A DNA stretch of 60,000 bases from Tubiluchus corallicola (lineage: Eukaryota > Priapulida > Priapulimorpha > Priapulimorphida > Tubiluchidae). The position numbers and the translations under genes were made by a program. The notes under the pieces are model-generated. The model made no database searches. It was not told where the DNA came from and was given only the letters and a program-made list of their open reading frames with translations. Positions 1 to 12,129 of the stretch are shown here, one piece after another. The stretch's first letter is position 1. Each line of letters opens with the position of its first letter. The stretch covers positions 139,001 to 199,000 of the forward strand of contig JAQGDQ010000134.1 in NCBI GenBank assembly GCA_030141605.1, given 5' to 3'.

Positions 1-1974
1 GTGACTACAGAATTTTCTGAATCTAATTACTCCATTGAAGTAACTGCTTCTAGCCTTCTATACTTTGACGTAACTTTAATTCAATAGTCAAATTCCGGGT
101 AAACTTCCTACACTGGCAAATATACGGCAAGTTTAAACTAGGTACGTGGCACATATTCACTGAGTCACAAAACTAACATGAATTTATAACTATGTTTTTG
201 TACACTGGCAGTACTCCAGGAAAATTTCCTGAAAAAATCTGTATTTACCTCCAATTATAGCACTATCAGAACATACTACATCTACGTTCTTAATATGTAC
301 CACGTGCTTAATATGCTAAACTCATGAAATGTTTCCAAAACAAAAATGCGTATAATAATCAACGTTTTACATGCAATTAAACAAAAATTAACAGCTGTGC
401 AATTATGAAATACATAGAAAATTAGCAGTTTCACAGGAACAGAATATGAAAGCACAATTGATGAGAATAGCCATTATGGTAAGCCCTACTACAAACAGGA
501 GTTATCCTTACAGCACAGATAATCACAAACAAGAATTACCCTTACAATGCAAGTAAACAAAATGATATCCATAACTACAGTAAACTATGTATAACTCGGG
601 ACCGAAAAATTTGTTCGACTTATGCGAGGGTACGAGTTAGACGATGTTCGTAAAAAAACAAGACTGAGTCAATCAATGTTGAACAATACATTAGCAACAC
701 TACAGCCTGTGAAAATAAGAAGTTGAGCCTTTAATCAAATAACAAACATTTTTTATGAATAATCAAAAATAAAATGAATGGTCCACCTCTATTGTAATAA
801 AATTCGGCAATAATAATATTGTGATCTAGTCATTAAACCAAGTTCGTTAGCCATATTTTTCCTGAAACAGCAGTTAAATTCGTAATGTGGTGATAAACCT
901 ATGCGCCTATTCGAGTAAGGCGGGGTAATTTAAGTTAGATTCTTATAAATTCGGCTTGAGTTATGCTATAATTCGAGTTATACATATTTCGAATTACACG
1001 ATGTTTAGTAAAGGGAAAAATGAAAGAGAAAACACAAGATCTGTTCCAGAAACACTAGAATTCGAGTTATACATAGTTTACTGTAGTTTTAACTCTATCC
1101 AATAATAATAGTTTCAATAAGCTGCAGAGTAATCTAAATTCTCTCATCACAAATTAAACAACACCGGGTTTTTTCTATTAGAAACAACAAAGGTTCCAAA
1201 TAGTTAGAGTCAGGCGGGATCAGCCTCATTGTTGACAATCCTCACAGCTCGCACTAACAGGTTTTTACAGCCTAGGCCTAAAATCAAGAAAACGCTGCAT
1301 GCAGAGGACTCGAATACGAAAAATGAAATGTGTCATAATGATACACAAAATTAAAGCGAAGTGTATGAGTGTAATTCGAAAGCATATGAGCCATGCAGAA
1401 TACAATGTAGAAACACATTGAGCATTAGAGTACATAAGTATAAGATTTATGGGTATATGGGTATATAAGATTAGGGTTAAGCATATGTAACCAGAAAATC
1501 AAATATTAGACTCTGAAATTCGGGTCTAATCAAACTTCAAGATTTCAAATTCGAGAGACTTTTCAAATAAATTTTAAATTAGTAATTGCCTGATCTTGTC
1601 CTACAAGAACTCTATAATATTCTGCTAAAGACTGTGCACAGAGACTGCACCTTAAGTGTACGGAATGCATGATATCAGAGAACAAATGAATTGAATTGTT
1701 AATTTATATGAATTCATAATTTTAGGTTTGAATCAAATTCAAATAATTCTTATCGCTAATGGACACTGAAAAAGCACAACTGAATGTACAAACAGTTAAA
1801 GCCAAGCACACAAGTACAAAATCAAAATTAATTAAACTGTGAAAAAAGTAAACTTAGGAATCGAAAAAATGTTCGTTAAGTGCAAAGCTTGCTAACATCT
1901 AGCTAGTGACGCGACTAAGCAAGAAGCTACCCGTCTTACGAAAACAACAACATCAAATTGGCCAGTAATCACGT
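1..1974. other. SOD1 3' UTR and flank; no other gene seen
   Basis: AT-rich sequence past the SOD1 stop. No coding exon with recognisable protein similarity was found on either strand. It contains the MITE described at 576-1085 and otherwise low-complexity DNA. Part of the right side must be SOD1 3' UTR, but its limit cannot be placed. Confidence 0.6.
576..1085. mobile_element. pogo/Tc1-mariner-like MITE with 21-bp terminal inverted repeats
   Basis: The left end at 578 reads CAGTAAACTATGTATAACTCG and the right end at 1063-1083 is its exact reverse complement. Both are bordered by TA (576-577 and 1084-1085), the target duplication of Tc1/mariner/pogo elements. The match extends about 3 bp further outward, so the TA border is slightly ambiguous. 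The interior repeats motifs such as TTCGAGTTAT and ACGATGTT near both ends and has no transposase frame, so it is non-autonomous. Confidence 0.75.
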
Positions 1975-2082
1975 TTACTTTGTAATGCCGATGACACCAC
2001 AGGCCAGACGAGCTCCAGCATTTCCGGTTTTCAAGCTTTCTTCGTTCCCTCCACGGCCAAGATCATCCTTGTCAGCATGCAC
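1975..2082 (-). CDS. SOD1: SOD1 exon 5 (residues 117-151 and stop)
   Basis: Encodes [20 protein letters not shown] and [15 protein letters not shown], then TAA at 1977-1975. It contains copper ligand His118, Arg141 and Cys144. The electrostatic-loop sequence [13 protein letters not shown] matches the family closely. No clear polyadenylation hexamer was found close downstream on this strand, so the 3' UTR end is unresolved. Confidence 0.96.
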   Translation of the reverse strand: MHADKDDLGRGGNEESLKTGNAGARLACGVIGITK

Positions 2083-5000
2083 CTATCATAAATTTAAATT
2101 AATTAATTTTCTTAGATGCATAATGACCCAACAAACCCTCACTGGCAATAATGTGTTTAGCTTACAAAAAGCTCCCCTTCTTGTCATACCATAAAAGATA
2201 TTAGGAAGTGAATGCATATTTACAAAATATTAACAATGAAACAAAAGAAGATGTTTTCAATGCTTTACTTCGTTGGAATGCTTCTGCAACTTTCATTCTG
2301 AATTATACCATGTAAATAAATAAATAAACAACGCTTGTTGCAGTGAAATCTAGTGTGCATTTTTTTGTTTCTTGATCAATATGTCGACATTACGTCTTCT
2401 TCGAGAATATGTAGTAAAATTACAATATGCGCAATCTACATTCAAAAACTGATGACACCAAAGTCAGTCAAATTGCTTTCTTCTAAATGAGCTTACAATG
2501 ACCGTCGTCCTTGTAATTTGACATCGTCAATTTTTGAATTTAAGATTATGCATATTGTAATTTTGACTACATATTCTTGAAGAGGATGTAACGTTGATGT
2601 ATTGATCACACAAACCAAAAATACACTAGATTTCACTGCAATAAGTGTGGCTGTATTTAAACTCATATCTCGGTTTGCTGGACCTCACTTTTATAGATAT
2701 CAAAAAAATTGGACAAAATCCGCAATGTTAAAAAGTCCCGCATACTACGGACACAGTTGCTTTGTTTACACATTACATAAGTGTAACCAAGCAGCGTGTA
2801 ATGACTGTACTTAACGTGACTGCTTCTATGAATATTGTAGTGCGCAAAAGCGAAGTAAGACGAAATAAAAATAGTAAAAGATTCTAGATAACGGTGAGTC
2901 GAATGTGCGGTGCCTACTGTATTAGCTTAGTATCGGTAAATACGGACAATCGGCAAATTTGGATAGACGTTGATATTAGCTGCATTCATTTACTTAGTAT
3001 AAAGTAGTTTTCAGTTTTAAAAAGAGAAGCAGAGTCTAGGAACCAGGACCAGTTATTCTGATGGCAAATAAAACATGATAAGAAAGGACAGACCTGTGTC
3101 GGGACTAAATCAAAAAATAACTGTGGTCTAAGAAAGAAGAAAAACAACATTCAGCCCACACATTTCACAGTGGCTGCATGCAAAGCCAAGTCTGAACAGT
3201 AACCGTAGCTCTATTATAAAGCTATGTATATGATTAGGAAGGAGATGTGAACTCCAATTAAAGTTGTCAGATCCCAGCACAGCTCTTGTTGAATAAATTA
3301 ATCCAGTGGCATTTCAATCTTGGTCTTGAGTTCAAGAACTAATCTTGTTCAATAACGAGCTTGCATAAGTATTATATACATTATAATACCATAAAACAGA
3401 AAGCTTTTTGCAGTACACTGATGCTGATGATGCTGTTTTGACAAAGGACAATTTGGTTCAAGTTCTGAGTACAAAATCAATATAACCAATGGTTTTTTGA
3501 CAGGGCCAATGCTTTGATGATCAAAGACTGTGATAGTTAACTGGTGACTCAAATGTTATTTATCAGAATTCACTCGTAATGAACAACAACCAAAAACAAA
3601 CATACACCAAAACACCAAACATTAATAGACTCACCACCATCGTGCGGCCGATAATGCTGCACTCCCCAGTCAATGATATCATTTTATCAGTCACGTCAAT
3701 TTTTGCCACTCCGTCCGCAGTTGCAGTAACATTGCCCAAATCACCTACATGCCTGTAAGACAAATTTCCAAGCAGTTGCAAAACAGATATTAAAACAGGA
3801 TCATCAACAAAAATCATTCCCCCAAATTAACTCGTAATTCTTCATTCCAGTGGCTGGAAAAGGCGTTTGTAAAGGTGACCCACATTACGAGCAACGTGGT
3901 TTCTCCCCTTTCCATAAAAGCAACAAATTTCTCTCCAAGATCACACCAAAACACCACTGGAACATTTTTCTACACAATTCCCTTAGAAACGGCAAGTGAG
4001 AAACCACCCAAAATGTCAGTTTTCGCTCATCGCTCAAACATCATGCACAAAAATTCTAACTTGCAGGGAAATTATTAGCTCTTTTGACAGAGGAAAAACT
4101 GGCCTACACAATGATCGATGTGATTTCTTTTAGAAATATCTCTACCAAGAAGGACTACGAGTTACTTCATTTTTCCTGAACAACCCTGTAGAATGTACTG
4201 CCTAACATATGCCACAGTTGTTCTAAAACCTCGTATATGCTTTTATTGAAATATAAAAATTGGATTCCATATGAATTCTGCACAGAAGTATAAGCAAAAG
4301 ATACCATTGAAAAGTAATCTAATATGAACTTTCAACTCGTTAAACTTTTAAAAAACATGAAAAATGAAAAAATACATTATAATTCTCATAAAAATTTATT
4401 AGGGTTGCTATCATTATCTTCTCCGCCATTCAGCAATGACCACTACTGTGGTGTCATCTACAATTCTACATTCAGTATTCAGAATTATTACTTTACAAAA
4501 AAGCAGATACACTTTCATGCTCATATCATATCATTTTCATGCTCATATTGTATTACATACATCATCATAAATACTACATATATGCAAAAATTATTAATTT
4601 TAAACAACAATATGGTAGAAAGCATTTTATCCAGCAGCTTAGGAATTATGTACCTGTCTTTGTCATTTGGACCAGCGTGGGTCTTTCCAAAAGGATTGAA
4701 GTGAGGACCAGCACTGATACACCCTGCAAAAGTGATGAACTCTGTCAAGTTACTGTACAGTAATTGCTAGATAAATATGTGCTTACTAAATTGATAACAA
4801 TATTTATCATAAATTATTTTCATCTGGAAACAATGTGAAAAACAATGTGAATTATTTTAATTAATAAGCATACCATGTGAGCACTTAATCTATGTATGTT
4901 TAGCATGTTAAACTTACTCAACTGCAATTATTATAAATCATCCTATTACATAAATCATACTGCTCAGACTCAGCACTCTATTATGCCAAATGTTTTAGTT

Positions 5001-8000
5001 TGCTACCGGACTGATGAGTTAACACCAAGGCCACAGTGATGTTTCAGCTACCAACATACCTGTGGTTGTTCCGGATTGGTAAGGAACAGGAGTTATTGCA
5101 AAAAAACAAGACTTTACGGAAGTATTTAAAGCAATCAACTATTTTCTTCACTTTGCATTTACAGGTAATAACATACGTGCTAGCTTCAAAATGGTCAGTA
5201 GCATAACAAATGACCACAAGTTCGGTTAAAAGATTAGTCAAGTATATCATTCACTACTAGCTTCAGCTCATTATAGTAAACATTGTGATTAAGGCTTAAA
5301 AACTGAAGCATCCGAATGTATTTCCATGTACAAAAGTTCTGTTGCAGCAACTGCAAATGACTAACTGGTGTAATTTGAAAAAAGCACAAAGCAAAGCATT
5401 TTCACCAAAGCTGGAGGGGCAGCTACACTCAATTGCCTAAAACATCAAAAAATCATCAAAGCTGAGAAAGTGGTTTTATAAAATAATCTTTATCGTGCAT
5501 TACAAACAAAAAGGCAAATAGAATCGGCCATTATTAAACGTTTATTAGTCTGAAGGTGAATCTCGGGTGACTGCAGACACATTGATTTTTCTATACACAA
5601 CAATTTCAATCCTTTTAGCACTGCCTAATGCAGTCTACCTGCAATTGCTACTGAAGGTTATACAGGTAAGACACAATTCAATGTGACTTCAGTCCACAAT
5701 CTGATCACCTGCATGGTTTATGACTTGCAGAGAAATCATCCATTCCCTGTATCCATGATGAAAATCAATAACTTTTAGTGAAGACGAAATGTATTCTTAA
5801 CCCTTTCACACCCGTTGTATCCCGTGGGATACGAGAATATTTTCTGCCTTTAAAATTAACAAAATTTTAAAACTGACAGTTATTTGATCTGTTAATAGTT
5901 ATTTTGATTTAAGCCAATAACAAGAGACTAAAAATGGCGATAAAATGGCAAACTAGAAAATCTACATAGCAGAAAAAAGTGCGCAAGGTACAGTACTTTA
6001 GAGACGATTTCGTACAGATCAGCATAGCATGCATACTAAATGTCTTAAATACTTAAAAAATTATCAGCAGTTGCAAAATGAACCCCATTTTATGCTTCCA
6101 TTGAATCCCAATGTATCCCGTGGGATACAGGCTATATTTAGCACGCGGGCACAGGTAGAAAAAAGTAATTATTATGTGTAAACAAGATGGACATACTGAA
6201 CAAAAGTACCAAGCCAAAAAAATTTTTCTTATTAAAAAAATAATTTGGGACTGAAAGGGTTAAACAAAAACCTCATCTGTATAAACTGGATTTGTTTGTT
6301 ACCATCATAAATTTTGTATTAATTATTATTATTAGAGAAAATTATAAAAGTTAAACTAAATAAAAAAAACACAACCTAAATTATTTATAGCCTAGCACGA
6401 AATGTAACAGTTTGTAAACAGAAAGACCTAAATCAAAAGTCAGCAATTACGACGTGACATAGGTACACTTTTTATAAGAAAGATAGCATATTACAAGGAA
6501 AAAATGAACATGCATTCCAAATGTTCAATTCTTTTCAGTAGTAACATACATGTTGTAATACACATTTTCCTAACTTGTTTATCACTTTGATTTCTGAACT
6601 CTCTGTCAAATTAAATTTCATTACAAAACTCAAAATAAGAACTTGCAATTACTATGAGTATTATCTCCTACAGCTCATAGCTATAATACAAGCACAAATA
6701 ATCCTCACACGAATCAATAATGTGGCAATCCTCAGGCAGGTGCATAATTAGCTGTTCTAGACAAGAACATAAATGTAAGAAGATCTTAAAGCTGCATTGC
6801 TGTTCTACTGCAGGTCACTGACATTTCCAACCTACCAAAGCAGCAGTTTAGTAGTACTGTATTAAAATAGGAGGTACCTCACACAGAGTTCTACATCGGT
6901 GTTCGTGTTTGAAACTATTCAGATTATTGGCTCTCACTAATGATTCTGGTAACGAGTTCCACATAATCACTTCAGCTTGAAAGAAACTGTTACGATACCT
7001 TTTGGTATTAACCCTGTGAAAGAACAATTTTGCACAGTGTCCACGTGTAAAGGTTCTATTAAGTGTAAAAAACTAGTTTATGTCAACATCAGTATACCCA
7101 CTTAAAATCTTGAACATTTCAATAAGCCTTCTTCTTCTAATAGAAAGCTATACAGATCTAGTTTTTTCAGTTTCTGGGGATATGCAAGTCATTCAAGACC
7201 TACGTTCTAATCACCAGCTCGTGCTCGTACTTGTTATAGAGCACAAATGTTTATGAGATAGTAAGTGCGCCATAACCCAATGCCACATTCAAGATGTAGA
7301 TGAAGTATAGTTCTGTTGATTAACCCAAAGATCCTGTTAATCTTGATATTCTTCTTAGAAATATGAGTGGGCAAATTTAGTTTATAGTCTGCTAGCAAAC
7401 CAAGAACCACTTGCTCAGTGACTTCAAACAAATCAACATCATCAAAGCTGGATTGAGCAGAAATGGTCAGACTACCTACATGAATTACTTGTATTTGCCA
7501 TCCTGTATGTTAAACTCCATCTGCCACTTACGAGTCCATGCAGAGATTTGAAGAAAATCTTCTTGCAGTGGTTTTACTTACAAAAAGAAGATACTGGATA
7601 TGCTAATTTGGTATAATCAGCAAACTTAAGTAGCTGGCTAACAACATATCATCTACGTCGCCAATCTAGATCAGAAATAACAAGGGTCCAATGACACTTT
7701 CTTGTAACACCAAGGATAAAACTGTCCAATTAGCAATGTAACAACGCACAACTCTCAACTTCAATATATTGTTCTCTAACAATTAGCAATGCCTGTATCC
7801 AGTTAAACAGTTGCCCATGAATGTCATGCGCTTCAAGCTTATGTAATAGTCTTCTGTGTGGGATACTGTTTGTCGAACACTTTTGAGAGGTCTAAATACA
7901 GAAAGTCAAGAGAACTGTCACAATTCAATGTGGAGAAGACATGTTCAAAAAACTCAAGTAGATTACTTGTGACTGACCTCTTCTTGAGAAACCAATGTTG

Positions 8001-9816
8001 AGATCTGCTTAACTGTTCAATTGTATATACATAAGCACTATGTTGACAATATGCCTCTCCGGCAGTTTAACGACGCTGGCCTACAGTTTGCAAGATCACA
8101 CTTAGGTTCCTTCTTATCTATCGGACTAATGCGAGACAGTCCTCAATGACTGGGTATGTAACCAGTATCTTTGGATAAATTAAATCTGGTCTTGCAGATG
8201 CACGCGGTCTTTGTCCAAGTGGTAATACTAACTAAAAGTAGTAATACTAACTAAAATCAGTATTATTAAAAACACTGACATTTGTCGAGTCACTTCCCTA
8301 TGACTCAGTAATACAAATAACATCTGGCTGCAAAAAAATAATATATGCTAGAACATCACAAATTTTGTTCATAAGGCTCCTGGCATTGGTACAAAAGAAA
8401 AATAAAGGTATAATCATTATTATTAGAATTATTGATAATATTATCAGTTATTTAATTAATTAGTCTTCTGTTTGGTACTTTCATGCATGTAAGTGCTAGA
8501 GTGCATCACAGAAATGTATTGCGCATTATAATAGGGTTTGTTTACCCAGTTACAGTTTTGTCTGTTATTATATTGACAGCAGTATTGTCAACAGCTATAG
8601 CTGCTTACAACTGCAGAACTGCTGACATAATTTGTATTCATCCCTTGTACTTCATGTCTTCAGAGCTTATTCAATAAAAATGTGCCTATATAATGTATTC
8701 TCAGACAGTTTGAGAGCTTTCTTTATTACAGTTTTTTGTTTTTGGCACTAGCAAGATCAACTTTAATTTTGACATCATTTGTGTACCACAGAACATACAT
8801 CTCTGATTTCAACTTTGACATGGACAAGCAAATCAATATGAGCACATACACCAATGTTTGAAGCTCCTTCAACTTTGAACTTGTAACACGCACTGGTCCC
8901 TTCTTGGTGAAGGAGGCCAGCTCAAGTAGCATCTCACATTAATTGTTAGCTATTTTTTCAATACAATACAATTTTTAGCTATTTCAATGACAGAAATAGA
9001 AGTGAATGATCTATATAGTTTGACTTACAAGTAAAGTAAAATTGTGTAATTTATCTCACAAAAAGGCACTTTTTGTTACTGACTGCCTGCATGCCGATTT
9101 TGGTATAGATGCATTTTATACCAAAATTGGAACTTAAGTGAATAACATTGCTTTGAAAATCAGTGGTATCTCTGTACTTAATATGCTGTAAAATGGCCGA
9201 TCTTGCTCTGGTCACTCACATTTATTTATCCCTGCTGCAAAATGCACAAACCTCACGATTATAATTATGTATCTTAAATAATGTCATGCTACATGCTTCT
9301 TACCATTAGTATTATCACCAAACTCATGTACATGGAATCCATGTTCTCCAGAAGCTAATCCTTTTATCTCGCCTGTCACATGTACATCACCACCCTTGAA
9401 TAAATGTAAAAATCGGTGTTGTTGTCTTAATTAACACATGTCTTTGTTGTGTTAATGTACTTTTTTCTGTACGAATAAATAATTATAATAATAATAAATG
9501 GCATACCAAAATTATGAATTAAATCCACTGATATTCACAAGAAATATACCACCCACTTCAATTGCACAATTAGGTAATGTACTAATATGTAGCAGGGTAT
9601 CTTGCCACAACTTAATAACACATTGTTGCGCATTGCCATATTTTGATAATTAATTTGCTTGTACAAAACCACTCGGTTTACTTTACTTAAATTATTAAGT
9701 CATTAATAAATGTTCAAACTAATTATTAATTTTTTAAAGCTTCATACCGCCTGATTTTGAGAAAAATATATAGTTCCATTCACAGTTTCGCCTTGCATAA
9801 CACAAACAGCCTTCAT
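1975..9816 (-). CDS. SOD1: Cu/Zn superoxide dismutase (SOD1), complete, 5 exons
   Basis: Converts superoxide to oxygen and hydrogen peroxide; family members of this form are cytosolic homodimers. The join is complement(1975..2082, 3635..3752, 4654..4723, 9304..9394, 9748..9816), giving 456 nt and 151 residues, against about 153 in vertebrate SOD1. Ligands seen in the rebuilt protein: copper His44, His46, His61 and His118; zinc His61, His69, His78 and Asp81; disulfide Cys55-Cys144; active-site Arg141. The Greek-key signature GFHVHEFGD and the C-terminal [14 protein letters not shown] are intact. There is no signal peptide, so this is the intracellular rather than the extracellular form. All four introns are GT-AG with matching phases. 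The start is the ATG giving MKAVCVMQG, the normal family N-terminus without the Ala-Thr found in vertebrates. The gene diverges from TULP4. Identification is very secure. Confidence 0.97.
2335..2646. repeat. Long imperfect inverted repeat (about 120-bp arms) in SOD1 intron 4
   Basis: The left arm begins TTGCAGTGAAATCTAGTGT at 2338 and the right arm ends ACACTAGATTTCACTGCAA at 2641, exact complements over these 19 bases. Further matching blocks along the arms include GAATATGTAGT with ATTACAATATGC against their complements. About 60-90 nt separate the arms. It is probably a foldback MITE; as RNA it would form a long hairpin. Confidence 0.8.
3635..3752 (-). CDS. SOD1: SOD1 exon 4 (residues 77-116)
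   Basis: Encodes [19 protein letters not shown] and continues through [15 protein letters not shown]. It holds zinc ligands His78 and Asp81. The acceptor is CTTACAG and the donor GTGAGT, in phase 0. Confidence 0.97.
4654..4723 (-). CDS. SOD1: SOD1 exon 3 (residues 54-77, zinc loop)
   Basis: A 70-nt exon encoding [18 protein letters not shown] and NDKDR. It holds disulfide Cys55, the bridging His61 and zinc ligand His69. The acceptor is TTTGCAG and the donor GTACAT; the exon starts and ends inside codons (phase 1 in, phase 2 out). Confidence 0.96.
5797..6263. mobile_element. piggyBac-like MITE flanked by TTAA, in SOD1 intron 3
   Basis: The left border is TTAA followed by CCCTTTCACACCCG; the right border is the complement of TTAA followed by CCCTTTCAGTCCC, 11 of 13 bases alike. 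A TTAA target duplication and CCC-starting ends are typical of piggyBac. The 16-bp palindrome GTATCCCGTGGGATAC occurs twice inside, at 5817-5832 and 6113-6128, as subterminal repeats. No open frame is present, so the element is non-autonomous. Confidence 0.8.
6860..8240 (-). mobile_element. Degraded CR1/L2-type LINE reverse-transcriptase relic
   Basis: Read on the minus strand, broken frames give typical non-LTR reverse-transcriptase blocks in the right order. Around 7860-7910 the frame reads [16 protein letters not shown] (family LDxSKAFDxV). Around 7640 it reads [13 protein letters not shown] (family FADDTKL). 7240-7430 carries the thumb region ending [10 protein letters not shown]. 6905-6985 carries [17 protein letters not shown], the WNSLP motif near the ORF2 end. 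Stops and frame shifts show it is inactive. It lies in SOD1 intron 2 to 3 (one intron, 4724-9303). Confidence 0.8.
9095..9131. repeat. Short hairpin, 14-bp stem and 9-nt loop
   Basis: CCGATTTTGGTATA (9095-9108) pairs with TATACCAAAATTGG (9118-9131) at 13 of 14 positions. It lies about 170 bp from SOD1 exon 2, inside the intron. It could be a remnant of a short inverted-repeat element; no function is implied. Confidence 0.5.
9304..9394 (-). CDS. SOD1: SOD1 exon 2 (residues 24-54, copper ligands)
   Basis: Encodes [13 protein letters not shown] followed by [15 protein letters not shown]. It contains copper ligands His44 and His46. The acceptor is TTCAAG and the donor GTAAGA, leaving phase 1; the split codon is Gly54. 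Confidence 0.97.
9748..9816 (-). CDS. SOD1: SOD1 exon 1 (residues 1-23)
   Basis: Encodes [18 protein letters not shown] and the following five residues, the first beta strands of the SOD barrel. It ends at a codon boundary (phase 0) before the donor GTATGA. Only 69 nt are coding. The ATG at 9816-9814 is the family-conserved start. Confidence 0.95.
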
Positions 9817-10390
9817 CGTGATTTTAAAAAAGATTTAAGATAAAATAATAAAACTCATGTAGGTGACAAAATATATTCAGTATGCTGCCAGACTGCAAGT
9901 CATGCACGGCCTTGTACTTCGCAAGGCTCAAGCACTTTCTATTATCAGGTCAACAAATTTTAATGAGCAGTAGCTGCGCACACGTGCAACATCGGCAACA
10001 TGCTCATCGGTGAGGACTACATTGCGTTTTTCGTGTTGAGCGCACAGAATTGTGGGCATGATTCGAATTTTGCGCACAGGACTCACCATGTTCTTCACAG
10101 GATTAGTATATGATAAAACCGGCTACGAATTCGAGTTGTCTAATACGAACATATGTTCCTACGACCACGTCATGATGACTAAGGCTTTAGTGATGACTGA
10201 TTGATTGTGTTGATAAGAATGATGTAAAAAAGAAACAAAGCAGTAGGCATTAAGAAGGACAGCATAATTTCTTTTATTACATGTGTCCGTGTTTTCCAAC
10301 TTCACAGCTACCACGCTTATTAAAGGAAGATCGGACGATTGTTTAGACTCAATCTCGTTTTAATGTACTGTGTAAAATATACATTTTCTT

Positions 10391-11375
10391 ATATATATAT
10401 ATATATATATACATATATATAATCTTTATTTGCCATTAAAATACATTGATAATCACTGATAAAAACTTTACAAAGATCATCAATCAGTGTTAGTTAATAA
10501 AAACTTACACTGCTGAAGGCAAATGCGTCAGTGCAATCTAAACTACTGTGCAGTAATGACGAATTAAAATTAAACATACTTACAACTATGCATAAAAAAT
10601 GAAGAAAAAACTATGATTTAATTAATATGGCCGTGGGTATATGAATTCTGAATTAGTGTGTATGTTGTCGTACTGGTGCGATGGTATTTCATATCTGGTT
10701 AATATTAGTGATTTTAATTTTGTTTTAAACGCTGATAGGGACTTGATTTGTTCAACCTGTAATGGTAGAGAATTCCAAAGTAAAATTGCTTGTTTGATTA
10801 CAGAGTTCGCTCCATAGTGGGTATTTGTCCTAATTTGTTTCAGATTGCTTGTTCTGGAATTAACGATAGGATTTGGAAAAAAGGTAAATCTGTTATTCTG
10901 GAATGGTTTGCTCATGTTGTTAATGTATTTAAATATAAAAGCAGAGTAAAGTATTCTTTGTGTGCTTCAATGATTGGGAATTTTAAAGTTTTTCTCGGGT
11001 TAGTTGTTGAAGCTTCCTTTAGTTTTAGTTTCCTTTGATAGTTGCCCTTTAACTTGTCGGAGATATGATGTGCTAGATGCCATTTTTGTGTATATGTTAT
11101 TAAAGTGTTCATCCTATGAAAGATTATTGTCTACCTGTATGCCCAGGAATTTAACATTGTTAGTTTGTTTGATTACAGCATTATCTATTGTCAAAGTGGT
11201 TGATGATGCATCATTAGTATTTAATGAGGGTGACAGTATCATGAATTCTGTTTTGTCATTATTCATTTTTAGCTTGTAATGACTAAATGCCATATTTATA
11301 TTTTTTATATCTTCTTCTAAATAATTTTTTGCAGTTTGGACATTTTCATGGTCTTGCCTATAAACGTTAATAATT
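10391..11375 (-). mobile_element. 5'-truncated non-LTR retrotransposon (LINE) 3' end
   Basis: On the minus strand from about 11375 the frame gives a reverse-transcriptase tail: YLEEDIKNINMAFSHYKLKM, then DKTEFMILSPS, then VKFLGIQVDNNLS, interrupted by a stop, then HYGANSVIKQAILLWNSLPL, ending at 10622. The 3' UTR runs to CAAATAAAG and ends in a TA microsatellite (10391-10424), a normal tail type for CR1/L2-like elements. It is 5'-truncated and has stops. The order LxxDKTEF, LGIxxDxxLS, WNSLP is diagnostic. Confidence 0.85.
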
Positions 11376-12129
11376 GTTTTTTACGGCAACCGAACACAGC
11401 TATTGCTTACATCAGAAACTAAGCCTTCTCTTGCACGTCAAGCACGTTTGCATGCATAGGTGTTACAGTACTGCTTAAACGTATGATGTCACGAAAAATG
11501 GGCTTTACATCATATGGCATCATGAAACTAACACAGCAGTTCATGATCATGGTTATCACGGTACTGCCTGCTATTTGTTGGCCATGAGAATGTGACAAAA
11601 AGGCACCACTGCCAGTTTCAGTAGATTCACTGAGCTGTGCATAGTTTTGAAAGTTTAACGAAATTTGAGTATCCGAGGTAATTATTATTTAATCTAATCT
11701 GTGATTTAAAATAAGCTATTGTAGTTTTCAAAATTTTAGAGCATTCTTTTTTCTGAACTCGTTTTTACGTTTTTACACAATCATCTGATTTTCCTTTAAG
11801 TTGGGGGATTTATAATACATTTTTTGTGGCTAATGCTGTTATTGCAATTGTGTATGACCCATGGTGTCGGATGTATAAGGAATACAATGTGATGTGGAGC
11901 CAGTCTGTTTGTGGAAAAAGTCCTGGTCCATGCATAAGTAACCAAGCAAGCTATGTTTTGGCTAAAAGCTGTGTGCATGCATAATTGACAGTCATAATTA
12001 TAGTCTTTCACTTTAACATTAAATTAATAACTTACAGCTAGTTGTGTGGTTAATGGCCTACACATTATTATTATTCTGGTAAGTGCTAAGAAACTCGGAA
12101 TCTAACAAAGTTAATTGGCAAACTTTAGT

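Noticed and set aside
4324-4704. 126-codon plus-strand open frame over SOD1 exon 3
   Set aside because: It overlaps the real SOD1 exon on the other strand and is a shadow in low-complexity AT-rich sequence.
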